Shown one piece after another: positions 11,501 through 24,417 of a stretch of 64,000 bases of DNA. The notes beneath the pieces were generated by a model. That model was not told where the DNA came from. It did not search any database and saw nothing but the letters and a program-made list of their open reading frames with translations. Positions within the stretch are counted from its first letter, which is position 1, and every line of letters begins with the position of its first letter. Source of the stretch: Acanthaster planci (Eukaryota; Echinodermata; Asteroidea; Valvatida; Acanthasteridae); the NCBI RefSeq assembly GCF_001949145.1, contig NW_019091421.1:906206-970205 (forward strand). The letters run 5' to 3'. A program made the translations under genes and the position numbers.

Positions 11501-14500
11501 AACCAACATGCACGCGTACTCCATTCGTTTGCACTGCACTTTCTCAGTTTTTCAGTACGCTTCGGTACTATATACAAGTTATTGGCCAAAAAAATGTTAG
11601 GAAACTCACGGTCAGCAAACAGAAATAGATTAGAATGAAAATAACCGTACATATACTGACCATCATGCCATCTGACAAAGAAGTCACATTTATTTTATGT
11701 GGAAATGAGCCTCACTCAAATTTATACGTATACAAGTACATGTATGACCCACGATTGCATACCAAACACTTGCCTACTTTTAATGGAGGCTGCTCTGAGG
11801 GAGAGATTCTGTTTTCACTTTACATTGACCTTAATGAAGAATTTGAATAGAATTACATACATGTATATGTACATGTAGTATCTTTGGTCGTTGCTACTTC
11901 ACACAGAGCTTTTCTCACCATTTTGTTCATGGAGGTGTTCAGGGCATTTGTGCGTAGGGAGAAGACTGCTGCTATTGACTTCATACTGCGATATCATTTG
12001 CTCTGGGTGGACTTAGGCAGCCTCATAGTCTTTACACCAAGGCAACCGTGACATATCCAGGTCATCTGAGAGGGGGAAAATTGGGATTTTTTTTGTTCTA
12101 AAGCAACCGTCCATTTTTTTTCTAATCTACAAAAGAATCATCGAACACCCCCCCCCAAACAAAAGATGATACTAGAATTACCATGTCTAAAGTGCTGGGG
12201 CTTTGATTTAGAAGAATAAAAATGGCAACATGCCTCTTTTGGGATAACTTGCCCCCTTGCTGGATATGCCACGGCAAGGCAATCGGGACTGCTGATGGTG
12301 TTACAGAATACTGCAAATTATAAATTATTGTTCATTACCATCTTCCCTGTCTGTAGTATTTGGAGAAGCAGCTTCAAATCTTACGAGATGTGACTGAGTC
12401 TAAGGCCCACATCTACGAGCAGCTGGACCTCAGCGCCCAGGAGACAGAGAAGACGAACCAGAGATTGCAGCATGACCTACGCACCACTCAGCAGAGAATC
12501 CTCAAGTAAGGCCCCCATGTGGTTAGGTTGTCTCCGAACTGGGCATTTTTAGGATGTGGCTGTAAGTGTCTTCCATTGATTTGCTGAAGTGCCTCTCTAA
12601 AGCCGTAGCCAGTAAAGTCTGGTTCCAGAAAGACCTTTCTCTTTTCTAACCATTCTGAGCTGTAACAAATGAGGATGTGCAGTGTTAACCGTGATTGTAT
12701 TCTCTATGTAAGGTGGAGACGTTTAAGTGGAAAATATTGTTGAGTTTTACTGTGTCCAATGCTTCCACTTCTTTCAAAAAAGTTAAACCCACTGATGGAT
12801 AGATTACTTTGAGGATTGTGTCGGGTCCCCAACTACATGTAAATGACCTCACTGTCGCTGCCCTGTAAAAAAAAAAATGCAGAAATAAATAGAGAATTTA
12901 CACGGGCAAGGAACAATTCAAATTTATCGTCTTAATAAACAAAGAATTTTTTTTCATAAATATTGACACCTTGGTGTTTTCCATCTGCTTGGATATTGCC
13001 TGTCATCAGGAAACATGGTAAGGTGCCAATTGGCCAGTCTTCATCCCCAAAAGATATACGTGGTCCCCCACCCCTCCTAAAAAAATATAGAAGAAAGAGG
13101 TAAGTGGACTTGTGCTTTGCGCTGATATGAAACTGGTAGCTTTCTATGGTAGCCCATTATCTGTTGTATCAAAACAGTTCATGTTATTATAAACCTTTGA
13201 TATCAATTTTCATCTCTTATCTTTCGAGGTCAGATCATTCAAATAGAGCTGTAGAAGTTTTCCTTCTGCGCTGTTTTTACTAAGTTGTCGGTCAAAAGCA
13301 CAGCATTTTCGGATGTAAATTGTAATACAGTCAGCCTCACAGTGAGCTTTATTTCTGATTGGTTGTCACTTTCCACAATGAATGTAATAAGTAAAACAAA
13401 AGATATTTTTATTTCTTAAACCTCTGTTGATTTTGTCATTGGTTTATTTCAGGCTGTTTTGATCAAGTAGTGCCTTGGCCATCGTGCGGTTTTCTCACAG
13501 TTTTATCATTCTGTTTGAATTTTCAGTGTTTGAAAATCACTTTTGGGTTGATTGAGTTAGTGTAAATACCAGTGAATTGCAAGGTAACACATCTTTTTTG
13601 TTCAACAAATCTGAAATCAACTCATTAGGGGAGCTTTCTAATTTACGTGTAAATTGTGGAAACATTTGCCAGTGTTCTTAAGTGACTTCCTATTGGATGT
13701 ACCAAAAAAGAGATCCCAGATGTTACTTGATATGCATATGAAACACACCCTAGGTTAAGCTATGTGCTTAGAAGTTTAGCCAGAAGTTTAACTTGTCTTT
13801 TTCCTTCATTGAAGTAAGGAGCCTTGGTGTCTTCAGCAGAAAGTGTTTAATTCAGTAAATTAGTGTAGAAATGACACATTTTTGCTCCTAGTGAAACTTC
13901 TTGGGGATGTGAAGGTTAACTTGTTCAAGTTTTATGGAAAGTCTCCCCCACTCCCCTGGAAACAAAAAATGAAACCCAAATCATTGCTAGTACCTGTACC
14001 TGGTTTGTTGACAAAAGTTGTATAGATTGGATTGACCTTTGCTCTTTACAACAAGGATCAGCTGTATAATCATGTTGACATGACATAACCTATTGTAGTG
14101 TGTGTTGAATTATACTTGACTTCTTGTTGGATAGATTTAATGCATATTTCACACGTTGGTGAACACACTTGTTGCACTCTAACTTAACCTCACTGATGTT
14201 TAATTAAAGAAACACTTCCAGTTGGGATCAGGTTCCGTCCTCTTTTTTCATTTTACTTTCTAGGGAATCGAGAAATCCCTTAGACAAAAAAGGGGTTGGT
14301 TGAGTCAGTTTGCACATCGTAATCCCTTTTCCTTGGGTGTATTTTCATGTTGTCCAAATTCAAAATATAAACATAACTTTGAAAAAGTTGGATAAAGTAC
14401 ATTTTAAAATTTTAACATCAAGAGTCAAGAGTGAGTCAAAAGATCTGAATTTTGTTAAGTACAAAATACATGTCTATGATATATGTACACGTATTTAGAA

Positions 14501-15594
14501 AGAACTTTAAAAAAGGCTGACATTATTTTAAGTTTCGTTTAAAAGACAGATCAGTAAAAACATGTTTTAGTAAATTTCCCATAGGACGTGATGAAGCCAC
14601 CTGCAAACCTCACATCCAACAGGCTGTTGTTTTCATTTTGAATTGAACCTTCTTCATTCTCCCCATTTACAGAATGAATGAAATCATTGACTCCTTGGAA
14701 GCCAAGACACAGGACCAGCAGACACAAATCCAACAACTCAAGGCAGCAGAGCGAGAGAGACTCCGAGAAGGTCGAAGACAGAAGAAGATCCTGGATGCCC
14801 TGGGTGCCAACACGGGCGTTTATCCACTCCGCCGTGCCCGTAGTCACGACTTTGGCACAGCCAGTGCGGAGATGCTCCATGACGAAGAGCTCATGAATAT
14901 GCATCAGACAGTCAAGAGCCTGCAGGAGAAGCTGACACTTAGGGAGGGGCAGATTAATGATGCTGAAGCTGAGCTGACGGTGCTGGTGAAAGAGAACCGA
15001 CTGCTGGAGGAGAAGGTTAAGGAGCTGGAGATCAGGGGTCAGATGGAGAACATCAAGAAGGACTACAAGTCGCTGAGTGGTGCTGACGGGGCTGTGTGCA
15101 AGTACTGCGACAGCCTGATCAATGCAGACTTTGAAGCATTAGCCACGGGCGACAAGGCCGGGAAAGTAGGGGGTGTGGTTGGGACACCGGAGGAACTGGG
15201 GGCCATATCAGAGGAGGAGGGGCTTATGAGTGCTGAGAGGCTGAACCAGCTCATGGGTCACCCTAAGACAGAGGGTGTGTCCCTGCTGGGAGAGATTAAT
15301 GCCCAGTACAATACCCTGATGGACAAGTACAGTGCCCTGCTCCTCAGGAGCCGCTGTGGCTCCTTAAGGGACGAGAGCATCCGTCCTCGGGCTCTCAGCC
15401 TCCGTAAGAGAGCCGAGACGGGGGTCCAGACACTCGACAAGGCTGGTACCCCGACAAAGGGTGCCCAAGCTAGCCCAGTGGACTCCATGTTTGAGAATGG
15501 ACCACCAGAATATAAGAAACTCTTCAAAGAAATATTTGAGATTTTACACAGACCTCAATTCTCAGAATCCATGAACAGTGGTGGACCAAGCTAA
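8469..15594 (+). CDS. CDR2: CDR2/CDR2L-like coiled-coil protein, 433 aa, four exons
   Basis: Coding exons: 8469-8586, 9746-9858, 12357-12505 and 14673-15594; GT-AG throughout, total 1302 bases including stop. CDR2 family hallmarks appear in order. DLHLAAELGKTLLERNKELD (from residue 40) matches the DLQLAAELGKTLLDRN block. YLEKQLQILRDVTESKAHIYEQLD follows. Near the C-terminus are SLLGEINAQYNTLMDKYSALL and EYKKLFKEIFEILHR, as in vertebrate CDR2. Length is close to human CDR2 (about 454). It is mainly coiled coil, with no membrane segment. Family members are cytoplasmic coiled-coil proteins; vertebrate CDR2 is an onconeural antigen reported to bind MYC, and conservation of that role here is unknown. 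In-frame ATGs at 8469, 8496 and 8517 are all possible starts; the one at 8517 (GACATGG) has the best context, and I report the longest frame. An invertebrate gene probably precedes the CDR2/CDR2L split. Confidence 0.93.
9746..9858 (+). CDS. CDR2: CDR2-like exon 2
   Basis: Acceptor CTCAAG, donor GTAAGT. Encodes LHLAAELGKTLLERNKELDE and the start of coiled coil 1, the most conserved block of the family. Confidence 0.93.
10056..10190. repeat. CCTCAATCC hairpin repeat
   Basis: In CDR2 intron 2. Perfect 19-bp inverted arms (CCTCAATCCTCCAAAATCC at 10123-10141, complement at 10158-10176) around a 16-bp loop. The outer ends GACCCTCCTC and GATTAGGGTC relate it to the CCCTAAC-ended hairpins at 17581 and 24071. 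Confidence 0.75.
11427..11574. mobile_element. MITE with TATAGAGTACCGAAG termini, copy 1
   Basis: In CDR2 intron 2. Starts TATAGAGTACCGAAGTG and ends CGCTTCGGTACTATATA, near-perfect inverted termini. The interior (for example GTGCAAACGAATGGAGTACG on the minus strand) is shared in reverse with the element at 62366-62524. The TA flanks hint at a TA target-site family such as Tc1/mariner, but no transposase is present. Confidence 0.75.
12357..12505 (+). CDS. CDR2: CDR2-like exon 3
   Basis: Acceptor CTGTAG, donor GTAAGG, phase 0 to phase 2. Encodes YLEKQLQILRDV through QQRIL, continuing the leucine-rich heptads. Confidence 0.92.
14673..15594 (+). CDS. CDR2: CDR2-like last coding exon
   Basis: Acceptor TTACAG. 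Encodes 306 residues: a basic stretch (RERLREGRRQKK), a second coiled coil (LVKENRLLEEKVKELE), a CKYC motif at residues 269-272, then the family C-terminus and stop TAA at 15592. Higher GC than the flanking introns, as expected for coding sequence. Confidence 0.94.
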
Positions 15595-17240
15595 AAAATA
15601 CAAGAAAAAGAGATGAAAAATTGCAATATGTGTATTAACTCAAGATGCATGCTACACAGGGTCCTAAACTAATGCATGTACAGTTACCTACTAGCAAAAT
15701 TATTTCAAATTTTATTGCTTTGAATTTATTTGTTTTTATAATGTCTACAATATGCTGTACATAACTATTGCTTTAATCAACAAAACAAAGAATGTAAAAC
15801 TCATAAATTAAGAACTTCTTGGTTTAAGAAGAAGTGCATATGCAGTGATACATAGAATATAAGGAGAATTTTTTTTAATCGGTAAGTATTTACATAGTGT
15901 TTTATTGTTCTCAGCTTCACTCTGATTAACGTTCACTTTGCCAGTATTTTTCAGCATTACTCCCAAGGTTCACCTTCTACCTCTGATCCTTCAGCTTTTC
16001 AAATCTTAGTGTCTTTGGAAATGTGGGCTCTTTGCCTCGAAACCTCCTTTTGACCAAAGCGCCAAGTTTGCTGTCAGCTGTGAGTACTTGGTTTTCACAT
16101 TACTGGTTTGCACACTTTCACTTTGGATATTTGTCACAAAAAAAAGGATGCATGCACGGCTTTACATTGACACCAGCAAAGACGAAAAGTAAGCAAACCG
16201 GTTAAAATGTGTGCTGAGAGGCGAAGAGCAAGTACCTGTGTGCTGCATGGAAACTTCCAATCATGGTCAAATGTCTCGCTCTGGACATGCGGTCTTATTG
16301 CCCGTAAGGAATTATGAATCTGCACGCTGTAGACTTTTCTCGCGATGGAGGACAATCAAGAACTACTCACAGAAATACACATGCTTACATTCCATTTGCA
16401 GGAACTTATGGAGTGCTTGTCAGGAACGAACATTCTGAGACCAATTTTGGTTTATGTGCAGAAAATATTGCAAAGGGAATTTATGCATGAATTGGAGAGC
16501 AGCAGAGTACCAGTTGGGAGGGATGTACATGTATGGTACAAAACAGTTTGGCTGGTAACCAACACACTGCTTCAAATTCAGCACGTTTCTGTTGTTCGAA
16601 GCATAAACACTCAATATGATATATTTTACAGTGATGAACAGGTTTCCTCAAGGTAAAGAACTTTTTTATGAAATATATGTATTTAGTTAAAAAAAGCAAA
16701 ATTCTGAGGAGTTAGGCCTTTCAAGACGTAAAAATTGTAGTGTTTTCACTGTTATTGCCTTTTTTACATGTGACATCCCACCAGCAAACCAAAACTACCT
16801 TCAGGAGTTAGTCTTCCTTTGTAGGATTGCTTAATCCATCTGACTAAAGTTGTGGGAGGTGATGAATTTGTACCCACAAGAAGACGTTGTGGCAAAATAT
16901 TCCATTCTCACTGTCGGAATGAGTACCTTTAAGCTGTTAGTGATGCTGTCTGACTCGTAAAACAGAAGCTTTCTCTTTGAGAGTTGTCTTCATCTGGGCA
17001 TTTTTATTCAGTGAATACATAACAAGCCTGACTGAAACTTTGACAGGAAAACGTTCATAACCACATGGCCCCAAGACACTTTGTAATGGTAGATGTTATA
17101 CTCTGTATTGCCATTATTTTGTATTTTTGTGGAAAGTTTACTAAATATGCATGTACTGTACATGAACTCCAGTTTCAAGAAAAAGTTTGGAAATATTGTG
17201 AATGCGACAGTCTGTGGTCAGATTGTCATTACCTATGGGC

Positions 17241-17530
17241 AGATGGGGAAGTGTAGCTTAGTGGTCAGGGTGTGTTACTACCAATCATAGGGTCAGAGTT
17301 CAAATCCTTCCATGGGGCATATGTTGTGACCTGGAGCATGCCCATTTATTCTCACGGATTCTACCTCTTTCCTCCCGAGGAGTATAAATGGGTTCCTGTG
17401 AGGGCAGAGAAGGTCATTTGTGGTTGATGACAACCTGGTAGTGCCTTGGTTGTATACGTTCCCAGGAGTTGAGCTTGTACATGAAGGGTTTTCTGGGCCC
17501 AGTGAACAGGGATTACATGGTGTAAAGTGT
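17241..17530 (+). mobile_element. tRNA-derived SINE
   Basis: The 5' part has RNA polymerase III promoter boxes with tRNA-like spacing: A box TAGCTTAGTGG (17254-17264) and B box GAGTTCAAATCC (17296-17307), matching TRGCNNAGYNGG and GGTTCRANTCC. A tRNA-unrelated body follows, including GAGTATAAATGGGTTCCTG, which resembles bodies of SINEs from echinoderms and other marine deuterostomes. It lacks a clean cloverleaf, so it is not a functional tRNA gene. The 3' boundary is approximate. Confidence 0.7.
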
Positions 17531-17580
17531 ATTTAGAGTCCAGTAATTCCTCGTTTTATTTTAACGCCATGTCTTCTAAG

Positions 17581-17642
17581 ATTAACCCTAACAGTCCTCA
17601 GTCCTCCAACAGGTGAAGGATTGAGGAGTGTTAGGGTTAATG
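17581..17642. repeat. 62-bp CCCTAAC hairpin, copy 1
   Basis: A near-perfect palindrome: ATTAACCCTAACAGTCCTCA at the left is mirrored by TGAGGAGTGTTAGGGTTAAT at the right. Almost the same sequence occurs inverted at 24071-24131. Confidence 0.8.
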
Positions 17643-20600
17643 TTCCATCAGGAAGGCTGTCTATTGCAGTCAATGGGTTCCAACCCATTGCGTTTTGATC
17701 CATACATGTACACGGATGATCTGTGAAGATGTTGCCGTGGTAACATGAATTTCCACCTGCAGATGATGTTTAGCACTTGTTGACATTTCAATTTCAATGT
17801 CAATGAAAGATAAGCATGTTATTGATCATGCTTTTAGCACAAAAAAAGATTTAGAGCAATTACCGGTCATAACAAGAAAAGCTTGCAAATGTGGATGGAT
17901 TATAGGAACAAGACACTCTGTGACACCTAGTCCTGCTGCGCCAGGGAAACGGAATAACACTCATTACAAATTACTCAGACCAGCTATCTCAAATGACTGC
18001 AATGGCAAATTTGCTTTGGAGTAACAAGAGTATTAAAAGAAAATGAAGAGACAAGGTAAATGGAGCAAGGTCAGTGTTCCAGATCAGGATGTTTTTGTGT
18101 GCATGGAAACTGTTCTTCTTCTGTCACTATGCAAATGTAATTAACGAAAGTTTCATTTGTGTCTGCATCCTGTCCCATTTAGCATGTTGTTCAATTATTT
18201 ATCTGTATTGTTTTTAAGGACAGGCAATGAATGAAGGATCTGTACGTGCTGTCTTTGCATTTGTGTGTAGCAGTACAAATGTAATCCTGAGTGTTGATGT
18301 AAAGGTTGGCCTCCGAACCTTTTTACAGGTTATCATCGGGGCAAATTCTCATCATTCAAGGGTACTTGGAGGCATAGGGCATGTCGATAGGGTTGATCTA
18401 GCAGAATGACTTGGATTTCCTTGCATTCATTTTTTTTCCTATTCGGAAAAGGGAATTTAATCATAGGGAAAGTAGCCTAGAGACAGAAATCTTTGGAAGC
18501 AGAACCTTACAAACGATTTATTCTTGACAGTTCTGTTCTCACGTCTAATTAGAAATGCTGTCAAGGACAATTCAGAAGTATTCACATTTTGGTCATTCCA
18601 TGTATGGATGCAGAAATAAGCGGTTGCCACAAAAGACTGAAAAGTTGGTATTTCTTAAAAGCCCTGTCGACATAGTTGAGTCTTTGCAAGCCAATTGTGC
18701 TACACTGTTTAGTGAGGAAATTCAGGACTACAGAGGTACATGCAGCGATGTGAATGCTTCCAAAGTGTACTGTGGAATGTCCAAAAATGGGAAAAAAGCT
18801 AATATTCTCATCAGTATGCATGTATCATTCAAACAAGTTGAGGTCTGTCTCATCGTCACTGTGCTAAAGATGACTGGAACATTCTCTCAACAGCATGAAA
18901 ATTGAGCGATGGTGTTTCAGTTCTACACACACACACACACGCTTGGCGTTTACTCTTATAAGCTGTTTGCCATTTGAGCCCCCAAACCAATGCCAATAAC
19001 AGTAACGATGTTTACTCTGAGGCACGGTTGGAGAAATCGTCACTTGGTTACCGTTACTTTGAGCTTAACACTTCCCCGTGCTCATCTAGGTATGCAATAT
19101 CTCTGCCGTCTAGCAACAGAGAAATGCATCTGATTGGATTCTTGTTTATCTTTCCAAGCACGCACAGTTCATATCAGTTGCTACCAATGGAGTCTGTTGT
19201 GTTGGCTTTCATTAGCAACTCATCACTCGACGCTCATATTCTTTTTTTCCATTTTAACAAGATATCCTGACATTTTATCTCTGTACTTTAAACAAGTTAC
19301 AGGGCCAGACGTTTTCATCCCAGCAGAATCTTTTCTCAAAGCCGTTGAAAAATGTCTGTTTGAGAAAATTCTGCTAGAATTGAAACAGGCCCTGTAAGTT
19401 CTAAGAATTGTATATTTCAGGTCATTGCTTCATTATTTTCTATTTGTGTTAGTTTTATATTTTGTTAGTGAGAGGTAAATTTTCGCTCCTGACGCTCAAA
19501 AAAGCAATGTTGCTCACTCTGCTTTGCTATTTCTTTGTAAAACGTCTCACACTTTGAAATAGCTTGTCATAATTCATTTTATTGTATTGTCTGTTAATTA
19601 TTTTACTTTACAAACCAATCTGTAAACATCTACTTGACGACTGAGTCACTGGATATGTATAGGTATGCTTATTGTTTGAGTCAGCAACAAGTTAAAATAG
19701 AAAACTCAAAAATATATTTTTGGAAAAAAAACATCAGGGATGAAAATAAGAGTGAGTAGTTATTGGTTTGAGATTTAGCATTTGTTGAATATGAAGAAAA
19801 ATCTGTGGAAAATCGTGGGAAATTAAGTCACTCTACCCTTGAGTGCAGAATTAAAAAAAAAATTCTAGTCCTTGTGTGACATACATGAAGTATGTGCATT
19901 ATACACTGGAAAAACAACATAACACACACAAGGGGAGGCCTTGGGGTAATCTGTAGACATGACATCATATTCTATATTTATATGTTATGGTTTGTGGTAG
20001 GGAGGAACAGTAGTCTTGGTGCAAGATGCTGCTGTGTTATGGACTGCAATGCACCGCCGTTCAGACAGCGCCATCATACACTGACTGGCTATCACACATG
20101 AACTGCTATCACAGTAGATAGCCATTCATGAGTGATACAGGTTAATGTGTATAACAGGGCCATCTTTCATTCCAAACGTAAGCTTCTTGAACCAAGACCA
20201 GGAAGGACAGAGAATGGATACAATGAGGGAAAAAACCTGCCCCCACCACTTTTCAGCTTCTGGTGGTTTCCAACCCTGCTTGGAAGTAATTTCGACTATA
20301 TTTGAATAAATGTGTAATACTTTGTGGTTCTTACCATGAATCTGAATTATGTCTGAAATCATAGTATTATTAACTTTAAATGTGGTGCTCTTTACTGTAA
20401 TTTGTTAGTGTGTCCAGGACTTGTATAGTGTGCTGTGACTATCTTTAATAGTGCAAATGTCTGCGAGAAACATTCATGATTAAGAATGTAAAGTTGGCCA
20501 CTGAGGCTTTGGGCCAATGAAACAAAGGTTCTTGTTTCTCGTCACACTTCAGCTGCGAAATCTTAGCAGTGATAGCAAACGATGAATTCATTTTAATTTG

Positions 20601-23600
20601 TTCAGTCTAAGTTGCTTGCCTGAGATGGAGGGTTAATATGTGTAGTGGCCACCTTTGCTCTCAAACTTTTGTGTACTTAAATGTTTTTGCTTGCATTATA
20701 ATTGTGTGCTTAGTTTGTCACAATGTATTGTATGTGGTCAGCTCATTGTCAGGGTTTAGTTTTCTTGCGTCATTAGAGTCATGTTACTCAAATCAAGTGA
20801 CAATTGTGTACTCTGCGCAGGAAATATGCTGTGCACTAGCCTGTCCAAAGTGGCGCAGCCGTGTATGTACATGAGTCAAGATTCATGACTTGCTTTTTGA
20901 AATAAACGAAATTGCCAGAAAGGATAATCGTCAGGTTTCCAACATGCAAATTCTAGTGCTGGAATGTTAGAAAATCCAGGGAGGATTTTAGCATTCTAAC
21001 AAATGTTTAAACATCATAGGAACCCTTTTCAGCCTTTCAACTTCATCTCACCAAGTTCGGTCGTTGTATTACATGTACATGCAATTTCTATGCGAGTAAT
21101 TTCCTAAACTGTCAAATGTGTGTACAAATTTCATCATTGCATCGCATGGCCTTAACATTACCAGATGTATGCAAAGTTCTGTGGTATTAATTAATGTACA
21201 ATACTAAAGCATTCAGCGAAATCCAACATCTGTCATTCAGCATTTGTTTTTCAGACTTTAAAATGATACAGTTGGGAAATTGTAGTGCAACTTAACACCT
21301 TGCCATCAGTTCCCTGTCTTCTTTTATCAGTTGTTTTGGTTTCAAAGTAAATGTCATGATTTTTGAGCAGCAAGGTGTGCTTTCCAGAGTGAAAATCTGT
21401 TTAAGCGTTTATAATGCAAGTGCATGTACATTCATGTGATCTTCAATGTCTGTATTGTATAAATCAAGACTTCTCCCTGCGCTGTTCGTATATAGACAGC
21501 AGTAACTTTCTGTCAAGTAGGGGCGAATCCAGTTTTTCTAGGAGGGGGTCAGGCCAGTGATTTTTTTTAATGTCTTGTTTTGCGGACAAGCAACAACGAA
21601 ACATTACATGACATATATTGTTTACAATGGTATTGGTGCGCTTACTTTAGTTATAATTTATTGGTTTCTTCACTTTTTCAAATTGTTGTCTCAGAGCAGG
21701 GTTTTTTGGACAACCCCTCCCCTGGATCTGTACCTGCTGAGATGTAAGGAAAGTGGAACCAGGTATGTGTCAGCAGTTTACTGGAAGACTGAATCAATTC
21801 AAATCAGTGTTGGCTTGTTGTCTGGGGCCTAATTCTTCACTTCCTGCTTTCTCCAATGTGATTTCCTGGAACTGTTCTACGGTTACAGTCACTGGATTTG
21901 TGCAGTTCAAGGGAACGTTTCGGTTGGTTTTTAACAAATGAGGTACTTCAGAACAACTTTTATAAAAATGGAGATTTCTTTTTTTTTATACCATGGATCT
22001 ATGCCCTTACATTGATGTGTAATCAATGTAATGTGTAATGTATATTCAGAGTGTTTTCTAAGAGCTTGCCACAAAATTCATAAGCTTACTTGAGAGGGAC
22101 TTAAATCTGTGACCTACACGCTTGTGCAGACGTCTTCACTGCTCGACTGGTTACTGGCATTAATCCCCAGAAGTAAGTGTACTGTGTTCAACATGACACC
22201 CCTGAGGCTGAATTAAATAGTTGGATAATTCATCGTAAGAGATGTGTATTTCTTTGGATTTCAAAAGAATATTTCAATCCAGGGCTATGTAGGTGTATAT
22301 TAATCATATACTACAGTCAAGCCAACTTTGATGTTCATTAATCATGCATTCCGTCACGAACATGTTTAAAAATGTAAATGAAAAAGACTGCACAACTGAA
22401 AATTACAGAGACCTACATGATTTTTCATTGTCGGTGTGTAAGAAACAGCAAGTTTACACAATACTCTTTAATAAAAGGAAGCAGCTGTCAATTTTCAAAT
22501 GAAAATCGTTTTAAAATCTATATAAATATATATCGTAAAAATTAATTACCTGTGGATAGGTGACAGTTCATAAAATGTTGCAAGAAACTGAAAAATTATG
22601 TTACATTTGAAGACACATGCACATGCATTTGCTGAATTAAACCTTGAAAGAGTAAACACCTTGACCATTGGACACGGTTTCACTTTCTCACAGAAAATAG
22701 ACTTAAGCTGCAACCGTTTGCTTAATAATTAAGACAACAAATAATGGAGGCATCTTTAAGCTGTAATTTTAACAACTCCTTGATTTGTGGTAATGGGAAA
22801 TCTTAAAATAACTTAGAGAGAACTTAAATTGCTAAAAGTTGTAAATATTAGGGATGTAGTGAAGTAGGTTTTGACAAGTTTGAAAGAAAAATCTATTGCA
22901 TGTAACATACATGGCCTGTTGTCAATCCCACTTAAAATTTCCTCCAAATTGAAATCTCGAAAGCTTAATAGTTTATACGACACCTGTGATCATTTACAAA
23001 ATCAGACTACTCCTTGGAAAAACTTCCATAAACTGACACCACTAAGTTTCCCCTGCAGTGGTTTATCAGCCATTAGAAAAGTGATATTATGATACAAAAA
23101 GTCAAAGTTAGCGGGGAAAACATTGCAGTTTATGAAAATATTATTTACTTTGAAAACAATTTTTCAGACCTATCTCACAGGATTTGTGTGCAGGATGTCA
23201 AGCGATGTCTGTGTATGAACCCTTTTGCTAGTCATCAAACCACAATACAACCTGGACTACATCTCAATAAGTGGGATCTATAAAAAGGCCATGAACAAAG
23301 TGAACAAAAGATGAAAAATGTGTGGTACTAAAGTGGTTAATAATGTATTATTTGCCAGATAACGCCACAAAACCACCCTTTTGTTCTCTTTAAGCAGGCT
23401 GCTTGGCTGTCGTCCATCATAAATAAACATTGTACAATGGCTTAAAAATTTTACAGCTAGCAAAACCTAGATCAAGAATGAATATCAACACCGTCAAATA
23501 GAGTCCAACCTGATTTTCGCAACAGTTTCAAGCTTGCTGACTGGCAATGTTGGAGAAAAAAATTCTTCGGCAGAGGAACAAAAAATTGCTATGTGCTTTC

Positions 23601-24070
23601 ACAATATCTGCTGCGTAGTGAATCTAGCTCAAGCTCAAAGAGAAGCACATTACTCGGCTAATGTCACATTTTAAGTTTTCAACTACAGACGGTTAAAACA
23701 GTAAAAAACATTACTGCCATCTAGTCAAGGATTACTTAAAACAATCTGGGGTGAAAGGTCATTAAAAGTGATACATGTACATACGCTACATATAAATAAA
23801 ACACTGTAAATAGGATCTACATAGGCTCTATTGTACATACTACAATGTTCAGAAACACGGAATGTACTGTGTATGGTTTTGGAATTTTGATCCTTAAAAA
23901 CCCAAGCACTTTCACCTTAAAGCTTGTTTATTAGAACAGTTCACCTGACAAAAAAGTCATCAACTAAAACTCTCCTTTTAAGTACTGCACAGAATGACTG
24001 GCATAAAGAAATCAAAATCTGCACGTTTCTACAAACTAGGTTAGTGTGTAGGGTTGATGATAAACACAAA

Positions 24071-24131
24071 ATTAACCCTAACCCTCCTCAATCCTTCACC
24101 TGTTGGAGGACTGAGGAGTGTTAGGGTTAAG
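24071..24131. repeat. CCCTAAC hairpin, copy 2 (inverted)
   Basis: ATTAACCCTAACCCTCCTCA to TGAGGAGTGTTAGGGTTAAG. The reverse complement of 17581-17642 with only a few mismatches over about 60 bases, 6.4 kb away. Confidence 0.8.
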
Positions 24132-24411
24132 GTAGTATCCACTACCGAGAGTACCACAAAGAATCCCCGTCATTAATACCGAAGGAAGGATAAAAAGCCC
24201 AAACCTCAAGACGACAAGACAAGGAGCAACCTCACAGAGAGGCTTCTTTACATGTCTTTAAACGGGAAATTCTGTTCAGGATTCAACTCGAAACAATCGT
24301 ATTTTCGTGGGCATTTGAAACTTCCCAAGGGTAAAAGGCCCGTGTAATGCCTCCAAAGGGCATGTGCATGTCCTACAAACAGCAACTCAATCTACATCAA
24401 TACTACAATAA

Positions 24412-24417
24412 TTTATT
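24412..24417 (-). terminator. Candidate CLCN7 polyadenylation signal
   Basis: Minus-strand AATAAA about 430 bases past the CLCN7 stop codon. Plausible position, but other AATAAA words occur and no transcript evidence is available. Confidence 0.35.

Noticed and set aside
16345-16656. 103-codon frame starting MEDNQELLTEIHMLTF
   Set aside because: No splice borders, no recognisable family, and AT-rich wobble positions like the surrounding intergenic DNA.
17241-17320. Functional tRNA gene
   Set aside because: The boxes are present but the acceptor and anticodon stems do not pair properly and a SINE body follows.
17581-24131. Interstitial telomeric repeat
   Set aside because: Only one or two CCCTAA units occur at each end; the conserved stem argues for a hairpin element instead.
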